Below are positions 11,026-23,110 of a stretch of DNA of 64,000 nucleotides, one piece after another. Origin of the DNA: Plectrocnemia conspersa (lineage: Eukaryota > Arthropoda > Insecta > Trichoptera > Polycentropodidae). Where the stretch lies: positions 372,001 through 436,000 of the forward strand of contig VTFK01000033.1 in NCBI GenBank assembly GCA_009617715.1, read 5' to 3'. Positions within the stretch are counted from its first letter, which is position 1. The number at the start of each line of letters is the position of its first letter. The notes beneath the pieces are model-generated. The model was given only the letters and a program-made list of their open reading frames with translations. It did no database searches and was not told the DNA's origin. Position numbers and translations under genes: made by a program.

Positions 11026-11200
11026 CAGAACCAGGCAATTTACATTTATGGGGAATGCAGTGCAAAAGAGGGGGATGGGGCAAGAAGAGGACATCTGCCC
11101 CGCAAATGGGCCAAGGATCCAATCCTCCAGGGTCGGTCAGGAAGGCTTTGATACTCAGATCCAGGAGAAGCTGGCCGGTAGCACCGCTTCAGTGTAGAAG
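11026..11200 (+). CDS. Candidate second coding exon, phase-matched to the exon at 6919
   Basis: A sharply GC-rich block in AT-rich DNA, preceded by TTTGTTTTTATTGTAG (acceptor at 11025, with a NAGNAG alternative at 11028) and followed by AG|GTAAGA at 11201. Of the three frames only one is open across the whole block. It is entered in phase 1, exactly the phase left by the upstream exon; both NAGNAG choices keep that frame. It leaves in phase 2. The product reads ...P-G-N-L-H-L-W-G-M-Q-C-K-R-G-G-W-G-K-K-R-T-S-A... and is basic and Gly/Pro-rich without a domain I can name. G-W-G-K-K-R resembles a peptide amidation/cleavage site, but without a signal peptide in exon 1 this is probably chance. The downstream exon was not found. 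Confidence 0.55.
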
Positions 11201-13817
11201 GTAAGATTTTATTCTAATAATTAATTAAAAATTATACAATGAAATTCTCAGAAAACGCATAATCAGATTATTGTAATTTAAAACGTTTTTAAAGCATGGA
11301 ATATCCATTTTTTCGAAATTTACTGTATTAAAAATTAAAAAATTTTGTTCCATAAAAGGTGCTACTAAAATTTAGCAAAAATAATACTAGACATTTATTA
11401 AAAAAATTATGTTAGGTAATCAAATTATGCATTTGTGTATTAAACTATTTAAGTTTATTAACAATATGTATTTGTTAACACAAATATATTTTATTTAACT
11501 CTGGTTTAAATGTATTTTAAAAATAGTTTAAAAAAGAGTGCCGTAGCTAAAGGCGGGTGATTCTTTTGCTTTCTCCGAGGGCTTACAGGTGTCACTGCAG
11601 TAATCACTTGGGTACAGATCATTTAATCATATTTTAAGATGTGTTTAGGCTAGGGTTTTAAAGCCGGTTAACCGGTTTTTTGGTCATTTAATAAAATTGA
11701 AACAGATAAACCGTTTTTTTACGATTATTTATAAATTAAATAAATAATATAAGCCTTTTAAATTTTATTTAATCTGTATTTTGATAAAAGCGCATTGTCT
11801 TTATGTATAATGCGGTAATAAAAATAAAAATAATTTCGTTTCGAGGAGTCTTGATTATTATATAATTACAATTCCAATTGATTATTACATATTGGGTTTT
11901 CCTAGATTTTCCTATTCTCACAAATAAATAATAAAAATAAATGCATAATGATATTTATTGATGATTGGCTGTAATAATTAAAAAAATAGGTAACTGTTTT
12001 GCTTGTATGGTGTTTCACTATTGTCTAGTAGTTATCGATTGTGTTTAACCCATTGTAACACATTGGGTTATAGCCTGTCACTTTGCAATGAAAAATAACC
12101 ACAAAAAAATATTCATACAAAACAATTTATTTAAAAATAGTATCATATTCAACCAAATAAGATAAAAAACTATTGTTGTATTTTATAGAAACGTAGACGT
12201 ATGTTTAAAATGCAACTAAATTTTAACGCCTGTTATGTTGCAACCAAATATATAGATTTACGAGTAAAATGAAGTATATGTATTGTAAATTATAATATAC
12301 ATAATAGTTTACCTTTATTTATATAGCTGTCACTGATTGATTGATACTTACTTGTAAGTATTCTTTTTATCTGATTGGCTTGATTTTGTAATGAATTAGA
12401 CTTACGCCTGTCAGTCAGGTAGCAAAGAGAGATTTAGGGTGATTATTATTAACCACTATTTCCGATTTATAAGCAATCGTGATTTTTAAACTTTTTTCTA
12501 CCGATTCATATGATTTTTATTTTTGGTAAAAAAATAACATTTTACCAAACCTTATTATTAAAACAAATAAACACAAACAGCTTAAGGGTATGTGATTAGC
12601 AAATTGGATTATTGCACGTCAATTCTTAAACATTATTTTATCATATCTGCCAGATAGTATAGTTTGCTCCAGCAGAAAAAATATTTTTATCGTTTAACTT
12701 AAAGATTGGGACAGAAAAGATTTATTAAAGCCCAACTATCAATCTATTAATTCAAAAAGCATTGTCCTGTCGTTAAGAATATAGAGAAGCTAGTATCTTT
12801 ATGGGTCATAAAAATGTAAATAGATAAGCAATTAATGTAAGTAAACGTATCGGCTTAATGAAAAATAATAAAATTTGTTCCATTCGATTCCTATAGAGAT
12901 AAACTTGAAGCTGTCAATAATTTATGATAGAAAATAACCCTTCGTTGCGCTTAATGTCTATTTATGTATGTTAATTTATACTGAGTGCTCTCGAGGCTCA
13001 AGGTTAATAGACTGTAAGTTTTGACAGTGTGATTTGTTGAGATTTGATTATATAATATGTAATTAATTTTAGTGGGGTTAATACATAAAATACGTTTATT
13101 TAATATATTAATATTAAAAAAATAATTGATTTAATTTGCTTTTCTAAATTTAAATTTTTAATGCCATAAATCTAAACCATTAAAAATGTCCACAAGTAAA
13201 GCTTCATAATTCTTTTTGTTATTTTCAGTAATACTAATATGTATTTTATTACCTGTTTTTAGTACTAAGGTTTATTGTTAGGTCTTTCATTGTTCTATTG
13301 CGACAATGAAAAGCTTTGAAGTTTATTTTTGATCACAATCAATAATAGAGTGGAGTAGAAAAAATATTTACTTTGTCCTTTAAAAGCGAGACATGTAACG
13401 TCTAATAACTTTGCATGGGTATAAAAAAAATACTGATTGAAAATGTAAAATTGTATCAATATAACAATTTATTCACAATCAATGACATAAATTTGACATC
13501 AAATTAATAAAAAAATATTTGTACTACATATTTAAAATCAGCTCACAATTGTATACTATATTGATATTAAATTTTTGTGATAAATAAAGTAATGACAAGC
13601 AAGTTAAGCAAAACGATACAAAAATATAAGTCGATCTAAAAAGTAACGTTAGTTTTATTTTTTTTAATTAAAAATTGATAGTTATATTTAAAAAAAATAT
13701 TATAAAATATAATAAAATCATGCTATTAATAATTATGATGTGAAAAACATATATCCTATTGAATAAATTTATACATTTTACCAATATTAATAATAAAATT
13801 ATATTTTGTTTCAGATC
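11201..13817. other. AT-rich desert with degraded SINE tails
   Basis: No coding block. CCGGTTAACCGG at 11664-11675 is a perfect palindrome embedding an AACCGG Grainyhead-like site. Pieces near 12055-12090 (CACATTGGGTTATAGCCTGT) and 12330-12420 (GATACTTACTTGTAAGTATT, then ACTTACGCCTGTCAG) resemble the 3' half of the SINE seen intact at 44.9-45.2 kb and are probably old copies. Confidence 0.4.
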
Positions 13818-13925
13818 TTTCAGCGATTTGGCTTTTATTTCCATCTGGTTGAAAAATGTTGATCTTTAAATGACTTTTCATCTGCGTGAACAATAAAAAA
13901 TTAAATTAACATTGAATCGCTGAAA
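13818..13925. repeat. Short element bounded by 11-bp inverted repeats
   Basis: TTTCAGCGATT (13818-13828) and AATCGCTGAAA (13915-13925) are perfect inverted repeats about 108 bp end to end. This could be a miniature inverted-repeat transposon or a chance foldback; no target duplication is clear. Confidence 0.35.
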
Positions 13926-14469
13926 CAGCTGTAGTTAGTTATTTATTTTTGACATGACTTCAAAACTGCAATAAATCCAAAGGATTATAGAGGTTGATGC
14001 TTTCGTGACCCTTTTTCACAATCAGGAAGAAGCATTGTCGTTAGTTGCTTATGTAGTACTGATTCCTAGGCTTTAATGCTCAAAGACTTAACTTTGTTAT
14101 ATGTTATGTCCAAGTAAGCAGAGTTGTGGTTGGTTTGATCGTATAAGCTGATTGAGATCGGTCAATGAGAAAATAAATCACCCGTCGACCGACCAGTGGT
14201 CGATCTTAAATCAATATTAGATGTATAGTTTATCGTTAATAAACAAAAGTAGAGCAATTTTTATAGCTTGTGAGCTCCAGATTAACTGAATCGCATAGTT
14301 TGTAAAAATTAGGTTGAATTATTTTGTATTGAAAAACCGAACCCAAACACATTATTGCGCAGTATAGTTTGTTCTCGCGAAGATGTAATATTCAAAAGTT
14401 TTTGTATGTGACGTATTGGAAATGATGATTAAAATTCCATATCATTTTTTTGAGCATTGTTGTGTTTGA

Positions 14470-14765
14470 ACACTCGTACAAGCAGAGCATCTTTGCCATA
14501 ACGGGCAAGAATAGGGGACGCAATCGCGACTTTAGGGCACTTTCGCAGCCGAAATCACTGAACATTGACGGGTTGTCGACACCACTCCTTAGCAACTTTC
14601 ATTCAGTAGACGCTACGCCGAGAATGCAATGAATTATATCTCAACGCTCATAATCGCGTCCTCTTTTGATGGACGTTGGGGTCAGGACGTCCGCACTTCC
14701 GACTCGTCTATGGCTGTGGCCATCCGGCTCCTTAATACGCTGGCATTATTCATTGAGCTCTTTAA
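14470..14765. other. GC-rich islet, probably old transposon sequence
   Basis: This block is much richer in CpG than its surroundings and holds overlapping short open frames on both strands, none recognised. It sits directly beside a SINE-like tail (about 14885-14925, CATCATTACGCATTGGGGTA) and the RT relic at 14949, so a transposon origin is likelier than a host exon. Confidence 0.35.
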
Positions 14766-14948
14766 TGTTAACTATGAGGGCTGGTCCATTTTGTATCATT
14801 TAATTTTGATATTTTATGATTTTTTGTGTATTATTCTATGTATATATACATTTTTTGTGAATTAGATAATACAATTATTGTTTCCGACCATCATTACGCA
14901 TTGGGGTAATCTGTTAGGTTACGATGTTTTTTTTAACCTAAATAAATA

Positions 14949-15131
14949 CTAAAAAGGTAATAGGATATAAATAGGGACACGACTCGCAAAAATATTTAAA
15001 TTCCCTCCTTTACTTAGATTCCAGACAATAAGGCCATATTCGAGGACGCTGCAAATTAACGTATTGTACAGAACGTGAATCAGCAATACATTAATAAAGT
15101 GACACGCGCTTCGCATAACAAAGCCGAGCAT
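14949..15131 (-). pseudogene. Non-LTR reverse transcriptase relic, C-terminal part
   Basis: The minus strand reads M-L-G-F-V-M-R-S-A-C-H-F-I-N, then L-Y-N-T-L-I-C-S-V-L-E-Y-G-L-I-V-W-N-L. This matches the thumb-side motif of jockey-like reverse transcriptases (LGFI.R...F......LY..LVRS.LEY...VWNP). The frame breaks soon after. The DNA is clearly the same family as the plus-strand piece at about 57.9 kb; they share AGCGCGTGTCACTTT and the LEY/VWN block. It is only a fragment, cut at both ends. Confidence 0.85.
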
Positions 15132-15240
15132 CGTTGACGGCTCTATTCTAAGGCAAACATAGCGTATTGCGACACTTCCTTTCGAATTACAATTTTATTA
15201 GAAACTTCTGCAAGTCCGAAATCGACTTTTCTACTACTTT

Positions 15241-17470
15241 GTCAATGTAATATTTCATTTATTTATATATATAGATCCTAACAGTCGCTTTGGATCTATA
15301 CAAATAGGAAGTAATCTATCTCTGAGTCTCCGATCGTCACGTGCGATTTAAAATTAATAAAATATATGTTTTTGATTTACATATTTTGAATTGTCTAGTA
15401 TATATTTAGTAGTTGTTGATTATCGCTAGAAATAAAATCGATAATTAATCGAAAAAAATATGACAAATTTATTTTAACGTGTAGTTTTTTTATAGTTTGT
15501 GTATAATAAAAGATATTATTATTATCGTCAATATAATAAATTTTTAGATATATTGTTTTTGCAACAAAAGTTAATCATTCGAACGTCATATTTACTACTA
15601 TTATCACGTACACTTCATGCGAAAATTGGATGATCATATCAAAGATATATTGTTGACAAAAAGATAAGTTACACCTACGTACATATATTATATTATAATT
15701 TATCACAAACACCTACGTATAGTGTATATTTAGATATTCTCAGTAATAGTAAATACAATTTGTTCCAAAAGGTCCATATTAATACATCGGATTATTTTTG
15801 AATACTTGACTTAACATTAGCAATTATAATTTAATATAATACAAATACTTTTGGTTTTAATCAATTTTAATTGATTTAATAGTTAACATTTAAATGCTGT
15901 TAAAAATAGCATATTGATTAATTTTTGGTCCTCTTGTTCTGTGGCAATTTTACAAAGGTCATTTACTGACATTTTACAATTTATAAAAATGCGTATGATA
16001 CTAGAGCGAAGAACATAATCAATGCCACGATGAAACACACAGAATATACGACAATAATTTATGGTCTTTTCATTAGGCTGGACGGCCGGAAAAAAATATC
16101 GTCAGATAAATCTTTCAATTTGTCTGGTCAGATATAAGACCTCGACGACGTCGAACGTTTAATATACTCATATAAAACACATTGTATTATATAACATATT
16201 AATATAGTATATCATAATATAAATCAACGTTAATGCGTCTACGTAACGTGAAACGTTATACGCTAATGAATAAATAAGGGCTACACTCGACAATATAATA
16301 TACTTATTAATTTATTGATAAACATAAATGGGATGAACTGAATTTTCGCAGATATTCATTACGTATTATTATTTTTCATTAGAAAATTTGAGAGAAATAT
16401 TTTTCTTGCTCAATAACTTGGGTTTTAGGGTCGGGTTTCTATAATCGTAATCGAATATAAAAATATACAATAGTTCATATACATTATTAAAACGATAAAG
16501 TCGTACACACTGTATAATTATTATTTTACATATATGTAAAACGTTATTTATGTTTATGCATGTGTGAAAAGATGTATGTATGTATTATACAATAATGGCA
16601 AGGGAACCCTTTTCAACGCCTAATCCTTCAGCTTGGAAAATGTGTGCTTTGAAGGAAAAACAATATTGTTTATAGATAAATATTGTGTATTATAACGTTA
16701 AAATCATATAATTAATAACTTATAAATTGTTCTATTAATATTATTATTAAAGGTAAATCCATCTATTACATCCACTTGATTACACATGAAAATTTACAGC
16801 ACTTCATATTTTAGATGTGCTAGTTAAAAGTATATTTATTACATTTCGTTACTTACATTTAAAATATAATTTGATTATATTTTATATTGTATACAAAAAA
16901 AAAGTTAAATGCAAAAGCTAATGCAGAAATTAGTAGTGTTTTATTAATAATAGGATATATACTCTATTTGCGGTAACACAGTCAGTTCAAGAGCTATCCA
17001 TTTCAATTTTAATAAAAGATATATATATTTAACCTTGCGCAAAAAAAGTCCCTATACACATAATGAATATTAGTAAAAAATAAAATGTGATTTTAGCGTG
17101 TTACATATATATATATATATATATTTTAAATTTCATTTTTAAAAAAGATTATGATGTACTGTGATATATATAGAATGATTATTTAATGTAAATATTAGCT
17201 TAAAGTAGATTTAAATATTTGTCGAAAATAAATCGATTAAATCGTGACTAAAAATAAGAGTAGAAGGAATAAAACTTTTAATTTAGTTATTTTAGTTATT
17301 AATATAATTAAAATTATAAAATGTTTATTATTATACAAAAAAATGTAAAAAGCTTATTTATTAAATTGTTGATTATTTTCTCGTAGAGTTTAATTATTGA
17401 TTTTCAAAAAAATGAGATATTTAGTAACTCTGTTTATTTTTCTCTCTCAATGTTTATATTACGCTTTTGC
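15241..17470. other. AT-rich desert
   Basis: No coding block, RNA gene or transposon end was recognised. An (AT)n microsatellite lies at about 17104-17125. Confidence 0.5.
17104..17125. repeat. (AT)n microsatellite
   Basis: Uninterrupted AT dinucleotide run of about 11 repeats. Confidence 0.9.
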
Positions 17471-17614
17471 TTTTCCTGTTTAATTTCTTATCGTACACTT
17501 TCGCAATGCGATTTGGAAAATTGTCAAAGTTGAAAAGCGTCCTTTTCGGAGTTTTACTCTCTTAAAAGCAACGAGAAGACAATACAAATTATAGCAAGGG
17601 TATGTTGTCTAAAA

Positions 17615-17776
17615 ATGTCCTCAATCGGACGTTTTCTATTTTTACGGCGACCGACACCGCTTTTCCCTCTCGTTGATTCTCGTAATTACTACTTAGTTAA
17701 GCAGTTAAAAGAAAACTACCCTCGACTAAAATCACCCAAACGGGTGAATAACCCCTTAACCTGCGTTGCCGCGAAG
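17615..17776 (+). CDS. Candidate first coding exon, 54 codons, unrecognised
   Basis: A CpG-enriched block starts with ATG at 17615 in the context TCTAAAAATG and runs 54 codons to GCGAAG|GTAAGA, a good donor at 17776/17777 in phase 0. If unspliced, the frame continues to a TAA after 88 codons (17881). The start M-S-S-I-G-R-F-L-F-L-R-R is basic and hydrophobic, like a mitochondrial presequence. The following N-Y-Y-L-V-K-Q-L-K-E-N-Y-P-R-L-K is helix-like. I do not recognise a family. About 150 bp upstream are also richer than background and could be a leader. No partner exon was found. Confidence 0.3.
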
Positions 17777-17881
17777 GTAAGAATCGATATTCGCCCCATT
17801 ACAGCCCCCATAAGGGCAGAGATAGTGCAATCGACACTCATACGTATTTTTAACGATTTTATTTTACGAGGGTTGAAGTAA

Positions 17882-19430
17882 TGATGTATGATGAATAATA
17901 TACATATATTGATATTAAAAATGGTGTGAAATTATTTATATTATATAATTTAATGCACATTTACAAATATTATATACATGACTTTAAAGTGTAAATTTCC
18001 TTACTTATAATAATAAAAAATACTGTGATTAATTTATCGATAGTATTAATAGTATATTCTAAAATATAGATTTCAATGTATTTTTTTCAAATATATATCT
18101 GAAAAAGACAGTGAATTTATTCACTGTTTCTAGCACTGCAAGATGTGAGATTTGTATAGGATATTAATGTCAAAAATGCTGTTAATAAATAGAGTTATAA
18201 AATGAATATGTATCAGCAGCGAAAGTATATTTTGAATGGCATTTTAGTGGATTTATATCGGAATACATTTTTATCAGTAAATACATATTGTTACTGACAG
18301 ATGCTAATAAAATTATATTCTGCACTTAACTTAAAATATGTGGGATATTGCTCATCTATTTTGGGTGTGCTTTTTTTTTAATTGCTATCATGGCGCATTA
18401 GGAAAACCTGTCAAGTCATTACAGTCATATTTGTAATAAAAAATACAATACATAAATAAAATGTACGTTTCGCAAATATCAAATTGAATTTTAATGACTG
18501 TAGGAGTCGCATAATCTTTTAAGCCCAAAATATTTCGAACGTCCGTATAAAAATACAGTTTCACTGATCTTGACTAGTAAAGTTATAAATTAATTGTTTG
18601 ATACATTTTTATTGGCATTGTTTGTAAAAGTAGAGCTATATAATTTTATTAAAAAAATACACTCACTATAAAATATCAATGCGTTGACGTCTAATGTATT
18701 GCTATGTTTTATAAAGCTATCTGAATAAGATTAGAAATTATTTAATATTAAATGCTTTTAGTTAGTAAAACATCAATGTAAATCACAAAGTTATAAAATA
18801 GCTAAATATTATAAGATAATATTTGTTTTTTGTTTAAGATTACCATTGAATCACTTTTAATGAATTTTCATAATTAACTTTGTATAAATATAATTAATGT
18901 TTTTTTTTATTTGATAAAAAAACGATGAATCAGCTATAAAACGTTAAACTTTTTCTTAAGTATTTTATTATGATGGTACTTTTTACTACCCCTGAAAAAT
19001 TAATATTGTAAATACTTAAGGTTCAGACCGTTGTTTATAGACACAGTATCAGAAAAGAACATTTATATTGTACTTATATAATTTATGATTTTTAAATATC
19101 TTATTTAAATAAATATACTTACGTTATTATGAAAAAATCTTAATAATAATAATAAGACTAAATTAATCTATTATCCGATGATACTGGCCAACAAAGATTT
19201 TAATGACTGATTTGAAATAAGTTTGTCATACATATTCAAAGTCTCTATGGTGATCGCGATAGTTTGATTTTACTGTCAAATTACTGTTTGTATCGACCCC
19301 ATACATTAAACATGTACCGGTGATTGGTACCTAGGATTTTTTTGCCTAAGGGTTTAATGAAAGTTGTGATAGTATGGAGTAAAAGTAATAGGTTATATTA
19401 TATTAAAAATTATTACAAATGTATAAAAAT
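17882..19430. other. AT-rich desert
   Basis: Nothing beyond random short frames is seen. Confidence 0.5.
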
Positions 19431-19520
19431 AAAAATGCTTCTTAATATTTTTTTTCTCTTATATTCTACTTCATCAGTTTCTCTCTGCAGAAACCAGCAG
19501 TAATCTGCCATCAGACCAGT
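19430..19520 (-). pseudogene. Possible transposon-coding remnant
   Basis: The minus strand reads L-M-A-D-Y-C-W-F-L-Q-R-E-T-D-E-V-E-Y-K-R-K followed by stops. The composition is that of a real protein C-terminus, and the A-D-Y-C-W-x-L-x-R-E pattern resembles tails of insect transposon-encoded proteins as I recall them. The family is not certain. Confidence 0.3.
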
Positions 19521-21590
19521 ATTTCATTTCCCTTAATAATGGTTTTCTAGAATAGCCATATCTTGATGAAATCTCTTACGAGAAGTTATAAAAATTAATT
19601 GATAAAATATGTTTTAAATATAGTAATATACAAAACTTGTTATTATTTCCATAACAATTTTTTTATTTACCGTTATTTTATTATTATAGAATTATTTTTG
19701 GTGCTGTATTTAATTTTACAATAAACAATAAACAAAGCAGTAATTTTAAATATACGTAAACTTAAAGGTATGTAACTTCATTATCTATGTACATTTTAAT
19801 TCGATTATGTTACATAATTTAATAATATTTAATGTCTGGCATTTAACAATGTAAATATTATAATACATACATTAAATATTTTTAGGTTTGCAAATATTAC
19901 ACAACTGCATTGTTATAAAGAGCCAAGAGTTAAATGATTTATCGATGAGACTAAAAACAGAAAGCAATTGAAAAGTAAAAAGGATGTGAAAAATATCAAA
20001 GGTTACTATATGTTTTGGTTGTAGATATTACAAGACAATACATTTCTAGTGTCGAAATCAAAAGCTATTCTTGTATGTCGACTTGGAATATCCACTTTCG
20101 AGTGTTGCCACAATGGAATTGAAAGAGATTGAATTTCGATCGCAAACACAAATTTCAGTGTAGGATATTAAAATTTAGAGTTGGTATCTAGTGAAATATG
20201 TATTGTAGATAATTCAACACTGTTTACATATTTTTTCTTATTTATATATTGTTTGGCATCATAAAAAGTAGACTGAATATTATTTTTCTAGTTTTTAAAA
20301 ATATTATTGCTATAGAACATGAGTTTTGTAGCAGTCTTAAAGTACTGAATAAATAATTAAGGGCAATAGGAATTTGATTAAAAATATATTTAATAAAAAA
20401 ACAGTAGTTAATATCGTAAAAAAATAAATAATAAATTTATCTAAGCACTAAGCTAAATTATTTATTTAAAAACAACAATAGTGGCTTTCAATCAGCACGA
20501 TATACGAGTTTTTAAATTACATAAAATATCAATATTCGACTTTTGCTTTAACTACAGATAGTTTCACTTGTTGTATTTTATTTCTACGTTACAATATACG
20601 TAATAACACTACCGTGTCCGTGCAGCTCGGAAGCCAGCGATACAAGAAAGACTGAGCAGGATTTTCCAATAACGAAATTTGTTACGGGCATGTCCCAAAT
20701 AAATGGGATCTGATATGGACCCTACTGTTTTTTTAATTTATATCTTATCTGGGATAATTCTATTAAAATTTTAATTAATAATAATAGATTAGCTTTTTAT
20801 AGATAAGTATATTTTTTACAAATTCAGCTTATATTAAAAAAATTCTATAAATATGCTACTTTCATTCATAGAGAATATCATATTTGTACTAAAAAAACCT
20901 TTTCAAAAAAAATATTGTAATTAATAAAAAAATGCTTTTTTACTATGAAAGTTAAATTAAAAAATGTACACTGATGAATTTATTACATTGTATAAAAGTA
21001 TATCTTTTCTATTAAAAGCTCTATGTGAGCAGATTTTTAAATATATTTTTATGATGAATTTTCATACTAATTGTTTATACATTATATTTAATTTTATTAA
21101 TCCTGTTTTTACAAAATAATTTAAATGCTTGACTGTATACAATATTTTTAGTATATTGTCTTTACATATTGCAGTAGCACGTAATCGTCAGCACGTTGCT
21201 GTTCAGCTTCATTTTTAACTGTCAACTTACACGTTAAATGGCATTCAGAAAGACATGTGGAAGTGTCACGTCGCTACTGTTTATCGTTTAGAATGAGTTA
21301 TTTTTACAAACAAACAAACATGTATATTTTTTGTTTTTTAGTAAAGACTTATGTCAGTAATTTAAATATATTTTACTATATTAATTACGCGATAATTTGA
21401 CACATGTTTAGAAGATTAAAGACGAATTAATAATGTTTTTTATGGTATTTTTGACTTGCAGAACAATTTATTTGCTATGCTGGACGATCATTGATTTAGA
21501 CAGATCCGATCCACTAAAATTTTTTACATCTATTTATGAAATTTGGCAATGAAGGTTTAGTGATGGGTGAAAATAAGGCACAGTATAGCT
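19521..21590. other. AT-rich desert
   Basis: No gene seen. CAGCACGATATACGAG near 20496 is shared with the SINE at 58.7 kb (there on the minus strand) and may be a fragment of its 5' end. A moderately GC-rich patch lies at about 20605-20700. Confidence 0.4.
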
Positions 21591-21596
21591 GCTGCA

Positions 21597-21614
21597 TATA
21601 TATATATATATATT
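21597..21614. repeat. (TA)n microsatellite
   Basis: Uninterrupted TA dinucleotide run. Confidence 0.9.
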
Positions 21615-21649
21615 TGCAATAAAATAATTATTAGATAGTTGAAACATTA

Positions 21650-21790
21650 TTTTTATTAGGCCAGTAGACGTGCTTCTTCTGTCGCGTTGCCAAACTAAGT
21701 GTTGCCAATGAGCCGCGTGGCTCCAGGGTAGCCAATTGAAATCAGTCCCCACATATGTGTCGCTTCGCACGTAATTGTGCTGAGAATGCG
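21650..21790. other. GC-rich patch, unassigned
   Basis: The minus strand is open here and reads ...T-D-F-N-W-L-P-W-S-H-A-A-H-W-Q-H-L-V-W-Q-R-D-R-R-S-T-S-T-G, rich in Trp and His. No family is recognised; a small old transposon fragment is likely. Confidence 0.25.
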
Positions 21791-22885
21791 CCTATTTAAA
21801 TTTTACATATTATTTGTGATGTGTATATTGATCCGTTAAAATGTGTAAGAGTGAGGAGCATTAAATATAAATATACATTTTATTAGAAAAGAAAATTTTG
21901 CCATACAATAAAAAATATAATTTATACAATAAAGCATAATTATATTTAATAATATAATATTTAAATTTAAAAATGATTTATTTTAGAACCTTTTTAATTT
22001 TTTCTACTGTACCAAATGGTAACATATGTTACAATTTGGGTTTAAATTATAGTCGTAATAATTCTCCATATTGTTCGCGTGATGTTCCGCTAATAATAAA
22101 TGCAAATGGCGATTCAAACTCTCTACCCTTTACTTATTGTCTTGATTTGTGGTCTACCATATGAATTAAACGAACCTTTGCCATATCGAAAATTTGCATT
22201 CGGCAATATCAAATTCCACCATTTGGCCGCAGATATGCGAACATATCCCTAGAGAAATAATACAAACAGGGCCGAGAATGTTTTATTAACAACATACGCA
22301 GAATACTGCACATACGGATATAGTTTGCTATTTTTTCAACCGAAAATAGTCCAAGTTTATTGATGTTTTACATAAATACAAGGCCACCTTATCTATTGGG
22401 TCCAACCGATAAGACTTTGTTGCCGAAAACCCTTTTTTATATTTATCGTTCGTAATAAACAAACAAATATACATCTTATTTGTGCAAAAATATATGGTAG
22501 CATGCATAAAAACGCATCACCTTTAAATCATCATATTTAGTGTTTAAAAATATATTTTCTATTTTTTTTTTATTGTATAGGGTTACATATAAACTGTAAA
22601 TAAAATCCCATATTAATCAAAGAAATTTTCATACACTAAATCACTAAATGAGTGAAAAAAAATTTTTTAGGATTACATATTGATATTAAGTTATATATGA
22701 TAAATAATCAAGTAAAATATGTAGTACATACATATAAAATAATTATACGTACTTAAATTGAGCATATGATATCATAATTTAATATTTTAAATATGCATGT
22801 ATATATGTACATAATAAAAATATATCAACTAGTATAATTAAAATATATGCTTCATTTATTCATAATTTAAATTTTTGTATTTTAA
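21791..22885. other. AT-rich sequence with a more complex patch
   Basis: A 63-codon frame (21973-22164, ATG start) and the following 250 bp have somewhat higher complexity than the background but no recognisable protein. No splice structure is convincing. Confidence 0.3.
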
Positions 22886-23110
22886 GTGACATCTACTGGA
22901 CACTATGGAAACTATAATTATTTATATAAAGTAATATTATTTTCATAGGTTGAAAACTTGGGTAAAAATATTTTAGCTCAACATGGTAAGACTGAATATA
23001 TAATAATATTTTGTACAAAATAAAATAAAATTATCTGTAAAAATTTAAAACTATTTAGAGTGAAACTGTTCATGATAAATTAGTTAGAACAATACCCGGT
23101 AGATGTCTCA
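22886..23110. mobile_element. Small inverted-repeat element (MITE-like)
   Basis: GTGACATCTACTGGACA at the left and ACCCGGTAGATGTCTCA at the right are imperfect inverted repeats enclosing about 225 bp of AT-rich DNA with no coding capacity. No clear target duplication. Confidence 0.4.

Noticed and set aside
10985..11197. Alternative frame through the 11.0 kb GC-rich block ending in TAG just before the donor
   Set aside because: It is not the frame reached in phase from the upstream exon, and it stops 3 bp before the donor; the phase-matched frame is preferred.
11026..11200. Neuropeptide precursor suggested by G-W-G-K-K-R
   Set aside because: No signal peptide in the phase-matched upstream exon and no repeated peptide units; the motif alone is likely chance.
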